Assembly: GCA_964552795.1 (NCBI GenBank)
Contig: CAZKIO010000004.1
Span: forward strand, 1-64,000
Length of the DNA stretch: 64,000 bases
Reading direction: 5' to 3'
Origin: JAEUHZ01 sp964552795
GTDB lineage: Bacteria > Planctomycetota > UBA1135 > GCA-002686595
A model generated the notes under the pieces. That model was not told the DNA's origin, did not search any database, and saw only the letters and a list, made by a program, of their open reading frames with translations. The stretch's first letter is position 1. Each line of letters begins with the position of its first letter. Positions 1 through 8,648 of this stretch are shown here, piece by piece. The translations under genes were made by a program, and so were the position numbers.

Positions 1-1
1 C

Positions 2-79
2 TACCGCGACGGCGGCGCGTTCTGCACGCCCTCGCAGTTCAACGGGACGAGCGCGTTCGCGGTGCTTTGGTCGCCGTAG
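2..79 (+). CDS. C-terminal end of a secreted surface protein (partial)
   Basis: Only the last 25 codons of this gene are in the window; the start lies upstream. The visible residues include a RDGGAFCTPSQFNG segment and end in VLWSP before a TAG stop. This matches the closing strand of the C-terminal domain found on six complete secreted proteins in the window (ends at 20646, 27178, 41043, 41139, 42907 and 53178), where the equivalent text reads RNAA-FCTPSTFNLTNG followed by a V-x-W ending. I infer an exported protein carrying the same domain; nothing can be said about its N-terminal part. Confidence 0.75.
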   Translation, partial: YRDGGAFCTPSQFNGTSAFAVLWSP

Positions 80-110
80 GACCCGCTCCATCTTTGGAAG
101 GAACCCTGAC

Positions 111-485
111 GTGACGAAGACGATGAAGACCGCGACTCTCTACGAGCGTCTCGGCGGAGCCCAGGGCATCGCCGCGATCTCGGCCGACATCATCCGGCGA
201 CACAAGGTGAACCCGATCATCAAGACGCGCTTCCAGGACGTCGACCTGGAGCAGCTCGAACGCCTCGTGGGCCAGTTCTTCGCGATGGGCACCGGCGGTC
301 CGGCCAAGTACGAGGGCCGCGACATGCCGACGGCGCACCGGGGGATGAACCTGAACGAGCGCGAGCTGGTGGCGGCGGTCGACGACGTGCTGGCGGCGCT
401 GGACGCCCGCGGCATCGACCCGGCCACGCGCTCGGAGGTGCTGGCGATCCTGTACTCGCTGAAGGGCGAGGTCCTGTACCAGTAG
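111..485 (+). CDS. Group 1 truncated hemoglobin
   Basis: A 124-aa small heme globin with the 2-on-2 fold; family members bind O2 or NO and act in NO detoxification, O2 handling or redox sensing in the cytoplasm. The N-terminal LYERLGG motif and the AHRGM segment around residue 78, which carries the likely proximal heme-ligating His, are typical of group 1 proteins, and the length is normal. GTG at 111 was chosen because GGAAGG lies about 10 nt upstream; an in-frame ATG at 123 is the alternative. The gene stands alone behind a surface-protein gene and ahead of the initiator tRNA, so context does not tell which ligand matters. Confidence 0.9.
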   Translation: MTKTMKTATLYERLGGAQGIAAISADIIRRHKVNPIIKTRFQDVDLEQLERLVGQFFAMGTGGPAKYEGRDMPTAHRGMNLNERELVAAVDDVLAALDARGIDPATRSEVLAILYSLKGEVLYQ

Positions 486-500
486 GCCCCGTGCGGGGCC
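485..500 (+). terminator. Possible GC hairpin after the hemoglobin gene
   Basis: A perfect 6-bp GGCCCC/GGGGCC stem with a 4-nt loop begins at the last base of the hemoglobin stop codon. There is no T-run after it, so it may only be a pause or Rho-assisted site. The following 146 bases up to the tRNA hold no gene that I can see. Confidence 0.3.
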
Positions 501-646
501 GGCCGCCGGCCCTGCGGGGCGAGCAGGCGCCCGGCCGCAAGATCTTCCCAGGCCGCAGCTTGCGCCCAGGGCCCGGGGGTGGGACGGCGCCCGGAGGAGG
601 GTTGATTTCCGGCGGTCCGACCCCCACAATGGGTCCGACAACGCGT

Positions 647-723
647 CGCGGGGTGGAGCAGTCTGGCAGCTCGTCGGGCTCATAACCCGGAGGTCGCAGG
701 TTCGAATCCTGCCCCCGCTACCA
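647..723 (+). tRNA. Initiator tRNA-fMet (CAT anticodon), CCA encoded
   Basis: A 77-nt cloverleaf. The acceptor stem pairs positions 2-7 with 66-71 but leaves the first pair as C1 against U72; an unpaired 1:72 position is the hallmark used by Met-tRNA formyltransferase. The anticodon loop is CTCATAA, and its stem has three consecutive G-C pairs (GGG/CCC), the second initiator hallmark, needed for P-site entry. The T arm reads GCAGG-TTCGAAT-CCTGC and CCA is encoded at 721-723. It is the only tRNA in the window. Confidence 0.96.
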
Positions 724-730
724 CTTCCAA

Positions 731-766
731 GAGAGGATCGCAGCCCGAACGGGCCGCGGTCCTCTT
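731..766 (+). terminator. Strong hairpin terminator after tRNA-fMet
   Basis: Bases 731-746 pair with 751-766 (GAGGA with TCCTC, then CGC/GCG and GCCC/GGGC with one A-C mismatch and a T-G wobble) around a GAAC loop. The stem begins 8 nt after the tRNA CCA end and is followed by TCTCGTTC. It is the longest simple hairpin near the tRNA and most likely ends its transcript. Confidence 0.7.
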
Positions 767-848
767 CTCGTTCAGCCCCGCGCGGGCGAGGTCGGCCGTG
801 CTCGCCCGCCGAACGCACCTGCGGGCGGCGTTGCAAGGAGACTGGCCC

Positions 849-1952
849 TCAGGGCCGGAAGCGCTCGAATCGGCCGTCGACGAGGCGCCAGGCGCCCGCC
901 GCGTGGGACCCGACCCACACGACCCCGTCGCGGTCCTCGTGGATCGTGAAGAGAGTGACGACGTTGCCGCCCCCGTCGTGCACGGGATGGTGCGTGAGCC
1001 GCACGCCGTCGTAGCTCCACACGCCCTGCGCGTAGGTGGCGGTCCACGTCACGCCGTGACGGTCACGCATGCCGGACATGAAGTAGGCATTTCCCAGGTC
1101 AGGCGCGTCGGCGTCGACGGGACCGGGCTCCCTCCGGTACCAGGGGGCGTCGCCTCCCGATGAGGCCGCGCTCGGACGGACATCGTAGCGATGCAGGAAA
1201 TTGCCTAGCCAGAAAGTGCCGTCCTCGTCCTCGACGATGCTGCGCACGCCGAGCGAGGGTCCGTCCTCGAGCTCGGTGAGCTCGTCGTCGGTGATCCACC
1301 GGAACGAGCGACCGTCGTACCGACACACGCCGAAGTTGCTCGTGCCGAACCACATCGCCCCGCTGCGGTCGCGGTGCATGGCGTAGACGCCGTAGGGGCT
1401 GTAGGGCACGTTCGGGAAGCGGGCGCGGAACACGTCCTCGAGCGCGATCCTGGGGAGCGAGAGGCGCACCAGGGTCTCGCCGTAGAGGCGGTAGGGTCCG
1501 TCGTCCATGCCGAAGCCCTGGAACCACAGGTCGTCCGGCGCCAGGCGCCAGCCATCGCCGGGGCCTGACGCCTCGACGGGGACGAGCGTCGTGAAGCGAT
1601 CGCCCTCGTAGCGCGAGATGCCGAACCCGCCGGGTGGGCCGACGGTGGTTACGTAGAGCTGTCCGTCCCCGTCCTCCTGGATCTGTCGAACCTGGTTTCC
1701 CGCGAGCCCGTGCGCGCTCGTGAACCGCACGAGGGATGTGCCGTCGTAGCGGACCACGCCATCGCCGTCGCTGCCGAACCAGTAGGCGCCGCGGGAGTCC
1801 TGGTACACCACGAGCGCGCTGTCACCGAGGTCCTCGACGACCTCTCCCGGGAGGGCCGAGGTCACCTCGGACGGTGACCGACCCGAGCAGGCGACCACCG
1901 AGAGGATGAAGAGGATCGGGGGGGCGAACAGGGAAGGGTGCATCACGTGCAT
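849..1952 (-). CDS. Lipoprotein with two-component-regulator-type beta-propeller repeats
   Basis: A 367-aa protein. The N-terminus is a lipoprotein signal (hydrophobic LFAPPILFILSVVAC, lipidated Cys about residue 22). The rest is built from repeats such as DSRGAYWFGSDGDGVVRYDG, DRSGAMWFGT and DRDGVVWVGS, the pattern of the Reg_prop ligand-binding propellers found in hybrid two-component sensors. No kinase or membrane domain follows, so it is a free-standing lipid-anchored propeller, probably binding a glycan or other extracellular ligand; the ligand is unknown. ATG 1952 was chosen because it begins the signal peptide; an in-frame ATG lies at 1943 and the reading frame stays open upstream to 2189. 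No clear Shine-Dalgarno site is visible. Confidence 0.72.
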   Translation of the reverse strand: MHVMHPSLFAPPILFILSVVACSGRSPSEVTSALPGEVVEDLGDSALVVYQDSRGAYWFGSDGDGVVRYDGTSLVRFTSAHGLAGNQVRQIQEDGDGQLYVTTVGPPGGFGISRYEGDRFTTLVPVEASGPGDGWRLAPDDLWFQGFGMDDGPYRLYGETLVRLSLPRIALEDVFRARFPNVPYSPYGVYAMHRDRSGAMWFGTSNFGVCRYDGRSFRWITDDELTELEDGPSLGVRSIVEDEDGTFWLGNFLHRYDVRPSAASSGGDAPWYRREPGPVDADAPDLGNAYFMSGMRDRHGVTWTATYAQGVWSYDGVRLTHHPVHDGGGNVVTLFTIHEDRDGVVWVGSHAAGAWRLVDGRFERFRP

Positions 1953-2535
1953 GGTCGAGTTCCGGGGGGTGGGCCCGAGGGAGTGCCCCTTCGCCTCCGT
2001 GGGAGGCTGTGGTACTCGTCCGACGCCGCGAGGTGCTTCCGTGCGGTCATCGGCCGCCTCGGTTTCGTCCGGCGAGCGGGCGTGGGATCGTACGCGGCGA
2101 GCGTCCACGCGGTGCGCGAGCATCTCCTGGGGCGCCGGTGCAGGGCTCGCGGGCCGACGGAGGTAGCACGCGGGTCCGCGCCTGGTCAAGCGGCCCGCCT
2201 GAGTCGCCCCTCACGAGCGAGGGCGCCTGGTCGTTCCTTGCTTGTACTTGCTCCTGATGACGGCGACGGCACCGCGACCCGAGGTTCGCCCGTGATGACG
2301 CGAAGCGATGTTCAAGCACCGTTGCTCGTGGCTCGCAGCCGGCACTCGTTCTTTCCCCCGCGAGGAGTCATGTCGCTCGATCCCGCCGGTCCAATCCACC
2401 GCACCGCTCGATCCCGCGCGTGAAGTCGTCCCACACCGGCCAGGCGTCGATCCGCGTTCACGAGGAGACTCGCTCGCCCGGGGCGGGACGGGAGAAGGTC
2501 TTGGCCCGGACGCGTCCGCCCGCCGCCCCTTCTCC
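1953..2535. other. 583-bp region without a convincing gene
   Basis: Between two leftward genes. Open frames here have Arg/Pro/Ser-rich translations without motifs and no Shine-Dalgarno site, and look like high-GC shadows. Base composition is less G+C biased than in neighbouring genes, as expected for non-coding DNA. The promoter of the propeller lipoprotein presumably lies in the 1953-2200 part, but no convincing -10 was found near its start. Confidence 0.5.
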
Positions 2536-3795
2536 TCAGCCGACGGCCACGCGCCCCGCGTTCACGTCCGAGCGATAGCCGTCCAGCACCTTGCCGAACA
2601 GGGCGACGTCCGACTCGAAGCTCTCCGGCAGGAGCGGCCCGAACGAGAATCGGAACCAGTTCCTGTACGACGACACGTACTCCGGATCCTTGTCGTGCGG
2701 CCGGGCCATGTCGCAGTCGCGGCCCTCCAGGATGGCTGCGCCGTGCTTGAACAGCCGGCGGTTGAGCTCGCCGGCATCCAGGCCGTCGGGCAGCTTCAAC
2801 CAGTGGTAGAAGCCGCCGTCGCCGGTGAAAACGCCCAGGCCCATGTCGCGAAACGCCTGGCCGTAGCGCTCGCGTTGACGGCCGTAGTGCCGCTCCACGG
2901 CCGTGCGCGCCCGCGACACGCGTGCCGGCTCGAGCAGCTCGACGGCGTAGAGCTGCGACGGGTGGCTCACGCCGCCCATGCCGAAGCTGGAGAAGTTCGA
3001 CAGGGTCTCGATGTTGCGTTTCGCCGCGATGATCCAGCCGATGCGGATGCCCGGGCACTGCAGGCCCTTGGTGCAGGCTCCCGACAGGAAGACGTTGCTC
3101 TCGTCGAGGTCCCGCACGTAGCGGATGCCGCTGACGCCTCGCGACGGGTGGAACATCTCGTAGGCCTCGTCGAGCAGGATGCCGTTGCCGGGCTGCTCGG
3201 CCATCGCGATCAGCTCCTCGAGCTCGGCGCCGGCGCGCGTGTGGCCGGTCGGATTGCCCGGGTTGCTGATGATGGGGAAGAGGTGCGTCTTGTGGTTCAG
3301 CCCCGCGCGATCGAAGTAGGCCGCGTTCGGGGGGTGGAACCCGTTCTCCTCGCTGAAGGGCACGACGCGCCACTGCGCGCCGGTCTGCGTCAGGATGTCG
3401 AGGTAGGCCGGCCACTCCGCGTTGCCGATGCGCACCTCGACATGCCTCTTCAGGAACGCGAGCACCGTGTAGATGCCCGGCCGGCCGCCGGCGAAGACCA
3501 TCACGTTCTCGGGCGTGATGCGCGAGCCGTAGAAACCGTTGTAGTGCGCGCAGATCGCGTCGCGCAGCGCCGGGTGACCCCAAGCCTTCGGGTAGAAGCG
3601 ATCCTCCCACGTGACGTCGACCTTGTCCGGCAGCGGCGGTCCGCCCTCGAGCTGCGTCGTCAGCGGAAACCCCTGCGACCAGGGATGCGTGCCGGGCGTC
3701 CCCATGAAGCGCCCGAAGCTGGCCTTGAAGGCGTACAGGGTCTCGTAGATGCCCATCGGCGGGCAGTCGTCGGAGAGGAAAGAGTCGCGTTGCAT
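2536..3795 (-). CDS. PLP-dependent class I/II aminotransferase
   Basis: A 419-aa fold-type I PLP enzyme that should transfer an amino group between an amino acid and a 2-oxo acid in the cytosol; the substrate cannot be read from sequence. Visible landmarks are the NPGNPTG loop, the DEAYE motif (Asp contacts the pyridine nitrogen), the SGACTKG segment with the Schiff-base Lys, and a downstream RIGW that supplies phosphate-binding Arg. Length is normal for the family. ATG 3795 is preferred over GTG 3870, because a good -10 hexamer (TAACCT on the minus strand, 3853-3848) lies between them. It stands alone, so no pathway is suggested by neighbours. Confidence 0.85.
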   Translation of the reverse strand: MQRDSFLSDDCPPMGIYETLYAFKASFGRFMGTPGTHPWSQGFPLTTQLEGGPPLPDKVDVTWEDRFYPKAWGHPALRDAICAHYNGFYGSRITPENVMVFAGGRPGIYTVLAFLKRHVEVRIGNAEWPAYLDILTQTGAQWRVVPFSEENGFHPPNAAYFDRAGLNHKTHLFPIISNPGNPTGHTRAGAELEELIAMAEQPGNGILLDEAYEMFHPSRGVSGIRYVRDLDESNVFLSGACTKGLQCPGIRIGWIIAAKRNIETLSNFSSFGMGGVSHPSQLYAVELLEPARVSRARTAVERHYGRQRERYGQAFRDMGLGVFTGDGGFYHWLKLPDGLDAGELNRRLFKHGAAILEGRDCDMARPHDKDPEYVSSYRNWFRFSFGPLLPESFESDVALFGKVLDGYRSDVNAGRVAVG

Positions 3796-4104
3796 GTCGT
3801 GGGTCGAACGGATCGGCGGCGGGCAGGGCGCGTGCGTCGGGCGGCCGAGGTTAGCGGCGCCGGCGACCACTCGCGACGGAGAAAGACCCCCGACGCATGC
3901 TCCAGGGCCGGGTGGTCACACTTCTTGGCTGGCCCGCTCCTTCACTGACGGACACCTTCCCACCGAACCCAGCCGTCTCCGCCTTCGCCGCCGGGATCGG
4001 GCCGCGGGTTCTCGCGCTCGATCCTCGAGCCCGCCGCACCGCAACCGGATGTTGGTCGCCGTGGTTGGGGCAGCCCGTCGAGAGCACGAGCGAGTCGTCG
4101 CGAC
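3796..4104. promoter_or_regulatory. 309-bp intergenic region with a likely -10 for the aminotransferase
   Basis: No gene is visible. On the minus strand the hexamer TAACCT (3853-3848) fits TANNNT and would place a start site about 45 nt before ATG 3795. The remainder, to the stop of the sulfatase-like gene at 4105, shows no clear terminator. Confidence 0.4.
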
Positions 4105-5550
4105 TCAGTCGTCGCCGGCGTATCCGATGCCGCGCAAGTGCTCGAGCATCGCCTCGCTCGGGGGTCCAGGAATCCGGGAGGTCCGCGGATACGCCGGGGC
4201 GGAGCGCTCGATCTGCTCGAGGAGTCGGCGCAATTCGGCCACCAGCTCGGGGCGCCGTTCGGACACGTCTGATCGCTCCAGGGGATCGACCGCGACGTCG
4301 TACAGCTCGACGCTCTCGCCTTGCACGATCAACTTGTGGTTGGCGAGCACGATCGACCGCAGGTCGTTGTCGAGCGCGTGCTGGCCCGACTTTCCCGCCA
4401 GGAAGCTGACGACCGGCCGCTCTTCAACGGGCGCGAGCAGGTCCGAACCCTGATCCTGCCGCGAGGGCGGGAGCTGGAGCAGGCGTCGCAGCGTCGGAAC
4501 CACGTCGAGCGTTGATACGTTCGCCGTCACGCGACCGCGCGGCGCGTCGGGCCCGGGAACGGACACGAGGAGCGGCACGCGCACGGTCTCGCAGTAGAGG
4601 TTCTGTCCATGGGTGAGGTCGCCGTGCTCGTAGAACTCCTCGCCGTGGTCGGCCAGGAACACCACGACGGAGTCATCCAGGCTCAGCATCTCGAAGAGCG
4701 CGCGGATTCTCGAATCGACGAAGCCGATCTCGCTGTCGTAGGCGGCTCGGATCCACGCGACGAGATCGCGGAGCTCCTCCGAGGACAGATCCTCGGCCCG
4801 TCGACCGGCCAACCACCCGGGTCCCGGCTCGAGCCGGGTGATGAGCCAGTCGAGGTCCGTGTCGGTGTCGGGCACCCGTTCGGGCACCTCGCCAGACCAC
4901 CCGGCGTCGGCGTCCGTGCGCGAGAGATCGAACCACGGCTCGCGAGCGTGGAATGGGTCGTGAGGGTCGAAGTAGTGCACGTAGAGGAAGAATGGTTCCC
5001 CGGCGAGCATCTCTGCGCGCCAACTGCTCGCGCACGCGTTGACGGCGTCGCCGTCCTCGTCCTCCAGCTTGACGAAGCGGTCGAAACCGCGATCGAAGCC
5101 GACCTCGGCTCCGACCAGCACGTTGGAGACGATCCCGAAAGTCCGGTAGCCGACGCTCTTGAGCGTCTCGGCCAGCGTCTCGACTCCATCGGGGATGCAA
5201 TTGACGGGAACGGGTGTCGCGCCGGGTTCGAGCTCGAGCCCTTCCAGGCTGTTCACGCCGTGTTGAAAGGGGTGCACCGACGTCACGCTGGACACTGCCG
5301 CGGGAAGGGTCCACGAGGACGGCGACCATGCGTTCTCGAAGACCAGGCTCCGCCGGGACAGTTCGTCGAGGAAGGGCGCCGTGTTCCCGGGCCAGCCGTG
5401 GAATGGCAGTCGGTCGGACCTCAGCGTGTCGACGACGATCATGACCACGTTGGGACGCCGCTCGACTTCTTGCGCGCAACCGGGAATGAACGCGCCGACG
5501 GCAATCAAGGCCATCAGGACTCGGCCGCGAGGAAACCGCCGCATGCTCAC
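4105..5550 (-). CDS. Sulfatase-like lipoprotein (alkaline phosphatase superfamily)
   Basis: A 481-aa exported hydrolase. After a lipoprotein signal (RVLMALIAVGAFIPGC) come the superfamily landmarks: VVDTLRSDRL with metal-binding Asp near the start of the mature protein, HYFDPHDPF, and ADHGEEFYEHGDLTHG supplying Asp/His metal ligands. The canonical sulfatase C/S-x-P-x-R motif is absent; the aligned segment reads SSWTLPAA, so a Thr sits where the formylglycine precursor would be and the Arg is missing. The enzyme may be a sulfo- or phosphohydrolase using Thr, or may be inactive as a sulfatase. GTG 5550 was chosen because TATCCT ends exactly 6 nt upstream, the leaderless spacing seen repeatedly here; ATG 5544 is the alternative. 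Confidence 0.8.
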   Translation of the reverse strand: MSMRRFPRGRVLMALIAVGAFIPGCAQEVERRPNVVMIVVDTLRSDRLPFHGWPGNTAPFLDELSRRSLVFENAWSPSSWTLPAAVSSVTSVHPFQHGVNSLEGLELEPGATPVPVNCIPDGVETLAETLKSVGYRTFGIVSNVLVGAEVGFDRGFDRFVKLEDEDGDAVNACASSWRAEMLAGEPFFLYVHYFDPHDPFHAREPWFDLSRTDADAGWSGEVPERVPDTDTDLDWLITRLEPGPGWLAGRRAEDLSSEELRDLVAWIRAAYDSEIGFVDSRIRALFEMLSLDDSVVVFLADHGEEFYEHGDLTHGQNLYCETVRVPLLVSVPGPDAPRGRVTANVSTLDVVPTLRRLLQLPPSRQDQGSDLLAPVEERPVVSFLAGKSGQHALDNDLRSIVLANHKLIVQGESVELYDVAVDPLERSDVSERRPELVAELRRLLEQIERSAPAYPRTSRIPGPPSEAMLEHLRGIGYAGDD

Positions 5551-5556
5551 CGACCC

Positions 5557-5562
5557 AGGATA
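5557..5562 (-). promoter_or_regulatory. -10 element TATCCT, predicted leaderless start at GTG 5550
   Basis: On the minus strand TATCCT is followed by GGGTCG and then GTG. A 6-nt gap puts the transcription start on the first base of the GTG. No Shine-Dalgarno site is present. Confidence 0.5.
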
Positions 5563-5813
5563 GGAAGCGCGGCAAGGGAGTGGGCTGTTGCCCTTCCGCC
5601 GGACCGCTCGGACCCCCGCTACCAGCACATGGAAAGGACCTGGGCCGTCTTGCCGGCGCTGATGTCCGTCACGCCGGCTCGAACTCATCCAGGGTCTCGT
5701 GATCCAGTCACGGCGGATGCCCGCGCTTCCCGCAAGGGCCTGGATGAGGACCAGGGTCTGCGGCGGGCGGCTTGCCAGAACGTCCGATCGGCGCGAGGAT
5801 CACGGCACTTCCC

Positions 5814-8648
5814 ATGAGCCGTGACCCTTCCGGGTCCGCGGCCGGCGATGGCGACGGCGCACACGAGGGGGACGCCGCGCGCGAGTCGGCCGAGGAGATC
5901 CTGCGACGCCTCGCGCAAGGGCGGCGCGGGTTCGAGCGCTTTCGCGTGCTCGACCAGGTCGACCAGGGCGGCATGGGGGTCGTGCTGCGGGTCGAGGACC
6001 CGGAGCTGAAGCGGACGCTGGCGGTCAAGCGGATCCGCGCCGATCGCGCGCCCGCGGGCCCGTCGCAAGCAACGCCCGAACAGGCCCGCCAGATCGCGCG
6101 CTTCGTGGACGAGGCGCTGGTCGCCGCGCAGCTCGATCACCCGGGCATCGTGCCCGTGCACGAACTGGGCCTCGATCCGCAGGGGATGCCGTACTTCACG
6201 ATGAAGCTCGTGCGCGGCGAGAACCTGCGCGAGGTCATCGCGCGCGTCCATCGCCAGCAGGACGGCTGGAGCCTCGTGCGCGCGCTCGGCGTCCTGCTGC
6301 GCGTGTGCGAGGCGGTGACCTACGCGCACGAACACGGCGTCGTGCACCGCGACCTCAAGCCGGCCAACGTGATGGTCGGGCGGCACGGCGAGGTGTACGT
6401 GATGGACTGGGGGCTCGCGCGCGTGGCCTGGGCCGTGGAGTACGGCACCGGCACGCACATCAGCTCCAACCGCGAGGTCGTGCGCGAGTCGGCCGGCAGC
6501 TCGCCGCTCGACACGGGGCGCCGCGAGGTGTTCGGGTCTCCCCCGTACATGGCGCCGGAGCAGGCGCAGGAGTCGCACACGGTCACGCCGCAGGCCGACG
6601 TCTACTCCGCGGGCGCGATCCTGTACCACCTGCTGACGGGCGCGCCGCCGTACCTTGCCGGCCATCCGGGCCTGGACAACGACGCGGTCTGGAAGCTGGT
6701 GAAGCAGGGCCCGCCGGCGCCGATCGAGGCGCGCGCCCCGAAGGCGCCGCCCGAGCTGGTCTCGATCTGCCGCCGCGCCATGGAGCGCGACCCGGCCCGG
6801 CGCTACGCGCGGATGCAGGACCTGACCGACGACCTGCGCGCGTTCCTCGAGAACCGCGTGGTGCGCGCGCACCGCACGGGCCCGCTCGTCGAGCTCAGGA
6901 AGTGGACCGTGCGCAACCGCGGAACGGCCGCCGCGCTCGTCGCGCTGGTCCTGGTCGTGGCCACGGCCGGTTTCGCCTGGGCACGCGTCGAGGCGCGGCG
7001 CACGGCCGAGGCACTCCGCGAGCTGGAGGAGCGCGGCACGCTCGAGATGCTCGCGCGCACGGCATCGCTGCCGCGCCTGGGTCCGGCGTCACTGAGCTTG
7101 TGGGACGCCTGGGTGGCGGACGCGACCGCTGCCGTGGAACGCCTGCCGCTGTACGAGCGCGAGATCGCGGACATCGAGGACGAGCAGCCGCTGGGGCAGC
7201 GCATCGAGGATCCTCTGCTCGTCGAGCGCCGGCCGGACGGCGCCGCGCTGGGATGGCTCGAGACCAAGTTGGAGGTCTTCAGCAAGGTGCGCGACGAACT
7301 GGAGGCGCTGCCCGCCGGGCCCGCGCGCCCCGCGGATGCAGAGCACGATCTCGAGGTGCTGCGCCTGGAGCTGTCCGAGCTGCCCGACGCGATCGCCGCC
7401 CAGCGACGCAAGCTGGCGGACTGGCGCACGTGGCGTTGGCGCGATGCCGGCCTGGAATCGCGGTATGCGCGTCTGCGCGAGCTGCGCGCCGGACTGCGCG
7501 AGATCTCCGAGGCGCGCACGGGCCTGCTGGCGCGCGTGCGGCGCGACATCTGGGCCGCGCGCGCCGCGGTGTCGGACCACCGGGAGCTCTGGGCCGCCGC
7601 GTGCGCCGAGATCGCCGACGTCGCGCGCAGCCCGATGTACCAGGGGTTGAAGCTGGGACCGCAGCTGGGCCTCGTGCCGCTGGGCCGCGACGAACGGAGC
7701 GGCCTGCACGAGTTCTGGCACGTGCCCTCCGGAGCGCGGCCCGCGCGCGGCGAGGATGGACGCTGGAGCATCCGGCCCGAGACGGGGATCGTTCTGGTGC
7801 TCGTTCCCGGCGGCGTGCTCTCCATGGGCGCGCAGCAGGACCATCCCGACCGACCCAACTACGTGCCGCCCGAGTCGCTCGCCAGTGGCGGGCTGGGCGG
7901 CAACGAGCGCTGGCACGAGCGCGTGACCCTCGCGCCGTACTTCCTCGCGCGGCACGAGCTGACGCAGGCGCAGTGGGTGCGGCTCGCCGGCCGCAACCCC
8001 AGCGAGACCTTCGCCGGCGGCTCGCACGCCTGGCCGCTCTCCGACGGCCGGCCCAAGCGTCCGATCCCGCGCTGGTCGCGCACGCATCCGGTCGAGAACC
8101 TGAGCTGGAACGAGGCGCGCGCGGCGCTCGCGGCCTGGTCCCTGGAGCTGCCCACCGAAGCGCAGTGGGAGTGGGCCGCGCGCGGCGGCACGGGCACGCC
8201 CTTCTGGTGGGGCACCGCGCCCGGAGCGGGCCGCGCGCTGGTCAGCGCCCTGGATCCGGCGACGCGACAGGTGCGCGAGTTGAAGCACGTGCGCGACGTC
8301 GCGCTGCTCGACGAGCCCGATCACTTCCCCTTCCACGCGCCGGTCGACGCCTTTCCGCCCAATCCATGGGGCTTCGAGTCGATTTCGGGCAACGTGCGCG
8401 AGTGGTGCCGCGACTGGTTCGCCGACGTGTGCGAGAAGGGCGGCTTCCAGGCGGGGAGCGGCGAGCACGTCCCCAAGTACGCGCAGGGCAAGGCCGTGCG
8501 CGGCGGCTCGTACCTCAGCGAGCTGCACGAGCTGCGCGTGAGCAGCCGCTACGGCTGGAGCCCCGACCTGCGCGCCGGCGACCGCGGGGTCCGGCCGGCG
8601 CGTTCGATCGAAACGACCCCTGCTCTTCCCAAGGAGGACCCGCGATGA
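5814..8648 (+). CDS. Membrane Ser/Thr protein kinase fused to a SUMF1-like (pseudo-formylglycine-generating) domain
   Basis: A 944-aa membrane protein. Residues 43-350 are a Hanks kinase: QGGMGVV P-loop (52-57), catalytic Lys72 in LAVK, HRDLKPAN at 178, MDWG in place of DFG, and MAPEQ. A transmembrane helix follows at about 369-390, then an alpha-helical stretch to about 640, and from 655 to the end an extracytoplasmic SUMF1-type domain (VLVPGGVLSMG, HELTQAQW, LPTEAQWEWAARGG, SGNVREWCRDW, VRGGSYLS). The active-site Cys pair of true formylglycine-generating enzymes is missing (GGSYLS and LRVSSR occur instead), so this half is more likely a sensor or lectin-like fold. ATG 5814 was chosen; an in-frame TTG at 5772 is less likely. 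The stop overlaps the next ATG (ATGA). Confidence 0.9.
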   Translation: MSRDPSGSAAGDGDGAHEGDAARESAEEILRRLAQGRRGFERFRVLDQVDQGGMGVVLRVEDPELKRTLAVKRIRADRAPAGPSQATPEQARQIARFVDEALVAAQLDHPGIVPVHELGLDPQGMPYFTMKLVRGENLREVIARVHRQQDGWSLVRALGVLLRVCEAVTYAHEHGVVHRDLKPANVMVGRHGEVYVMDWGLARVAWAVEYGTGTHISSNREVVRESAGSSPLDTGRREVFGSPPYMAPEQAQESHTVTPQADVYSAGAILYHLLTGAPPYLAGHPGLDNDAVWKLVKQGPPAPIEARAPKAPPELVSICRRAMERDPARRYARMQDLTDDLRAFLENRVVRAHRTGPLVELRKWTVRNRGTAAALVALVLVVATAGFAWARVEARRTAEALRELEERGTLEMLARTASLPRLGPASLSLWDAWVADATAAVERLPLYEREIADIEDEQPLGQRIEDPLLVERRPDGAALGWLETKLEVFSKVRDELEALPAGPARPADAEHDLEVLRLELSELPDAIAAQRRKLADWRTWRWRDAGLESRYARLRELRAGLREISEARTGLLARVRRDIWAARAAVSDHRELWAAACAEIADVARSPMYQGLKLGPQLGLVPLGRDERSGLHEFWHVPSGARPARGEDGRWSIRPETGIVLVLVPGGVLSMGAQQDHPDRPNYVPPESLASGGLGGNERWHERVTLAPYFLARHELTQAQWVRLAGRNPSETFAGGSHAWPLSDGRPKRPIPRWSRTHPVENLSWNEARAALAAWSLELPTEAQWEWAARGGTGTPFWWGTAPGAGRALVSALDPATRQVRELKHVRDVALLDEPDHFPFHAPVDAFPPNPWGFESISGNVREWCRDWFADVCEKGGFQAGSGEHVPKYAQGKAVRGGSYLSELHELRVSSRYGWSPDLRAGDRGVRPARSIETTPALPKEDPR

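Noticed and set aside
2009..2257. 82-codon plus-strand open frame between two leftward genes
   Set aside because: Arg/Pro/Ser-rich without motif, signal or ribosome site.
3795..3870. GTG 3870 as start of the aminotransferase
   Set aside because: The extension is Pro/Cys-rich, unlike the family, and a -10 hexamer (TAACCT) lies downstream of that GTG.
5772..5813. TTG start 14 codons before the kinase ATG
   Set aside because: No ribosome site and no conserved residues in the extension; ATG 5814 is simpler.
7780..8640. SUMF1 domain as a working formylglycine-generating enzyme
   Set aside because: The two active-site Cys are absent; the remaining Cys (EWCRDWFADVC) are in a different strand and do not fit the active-site positions.
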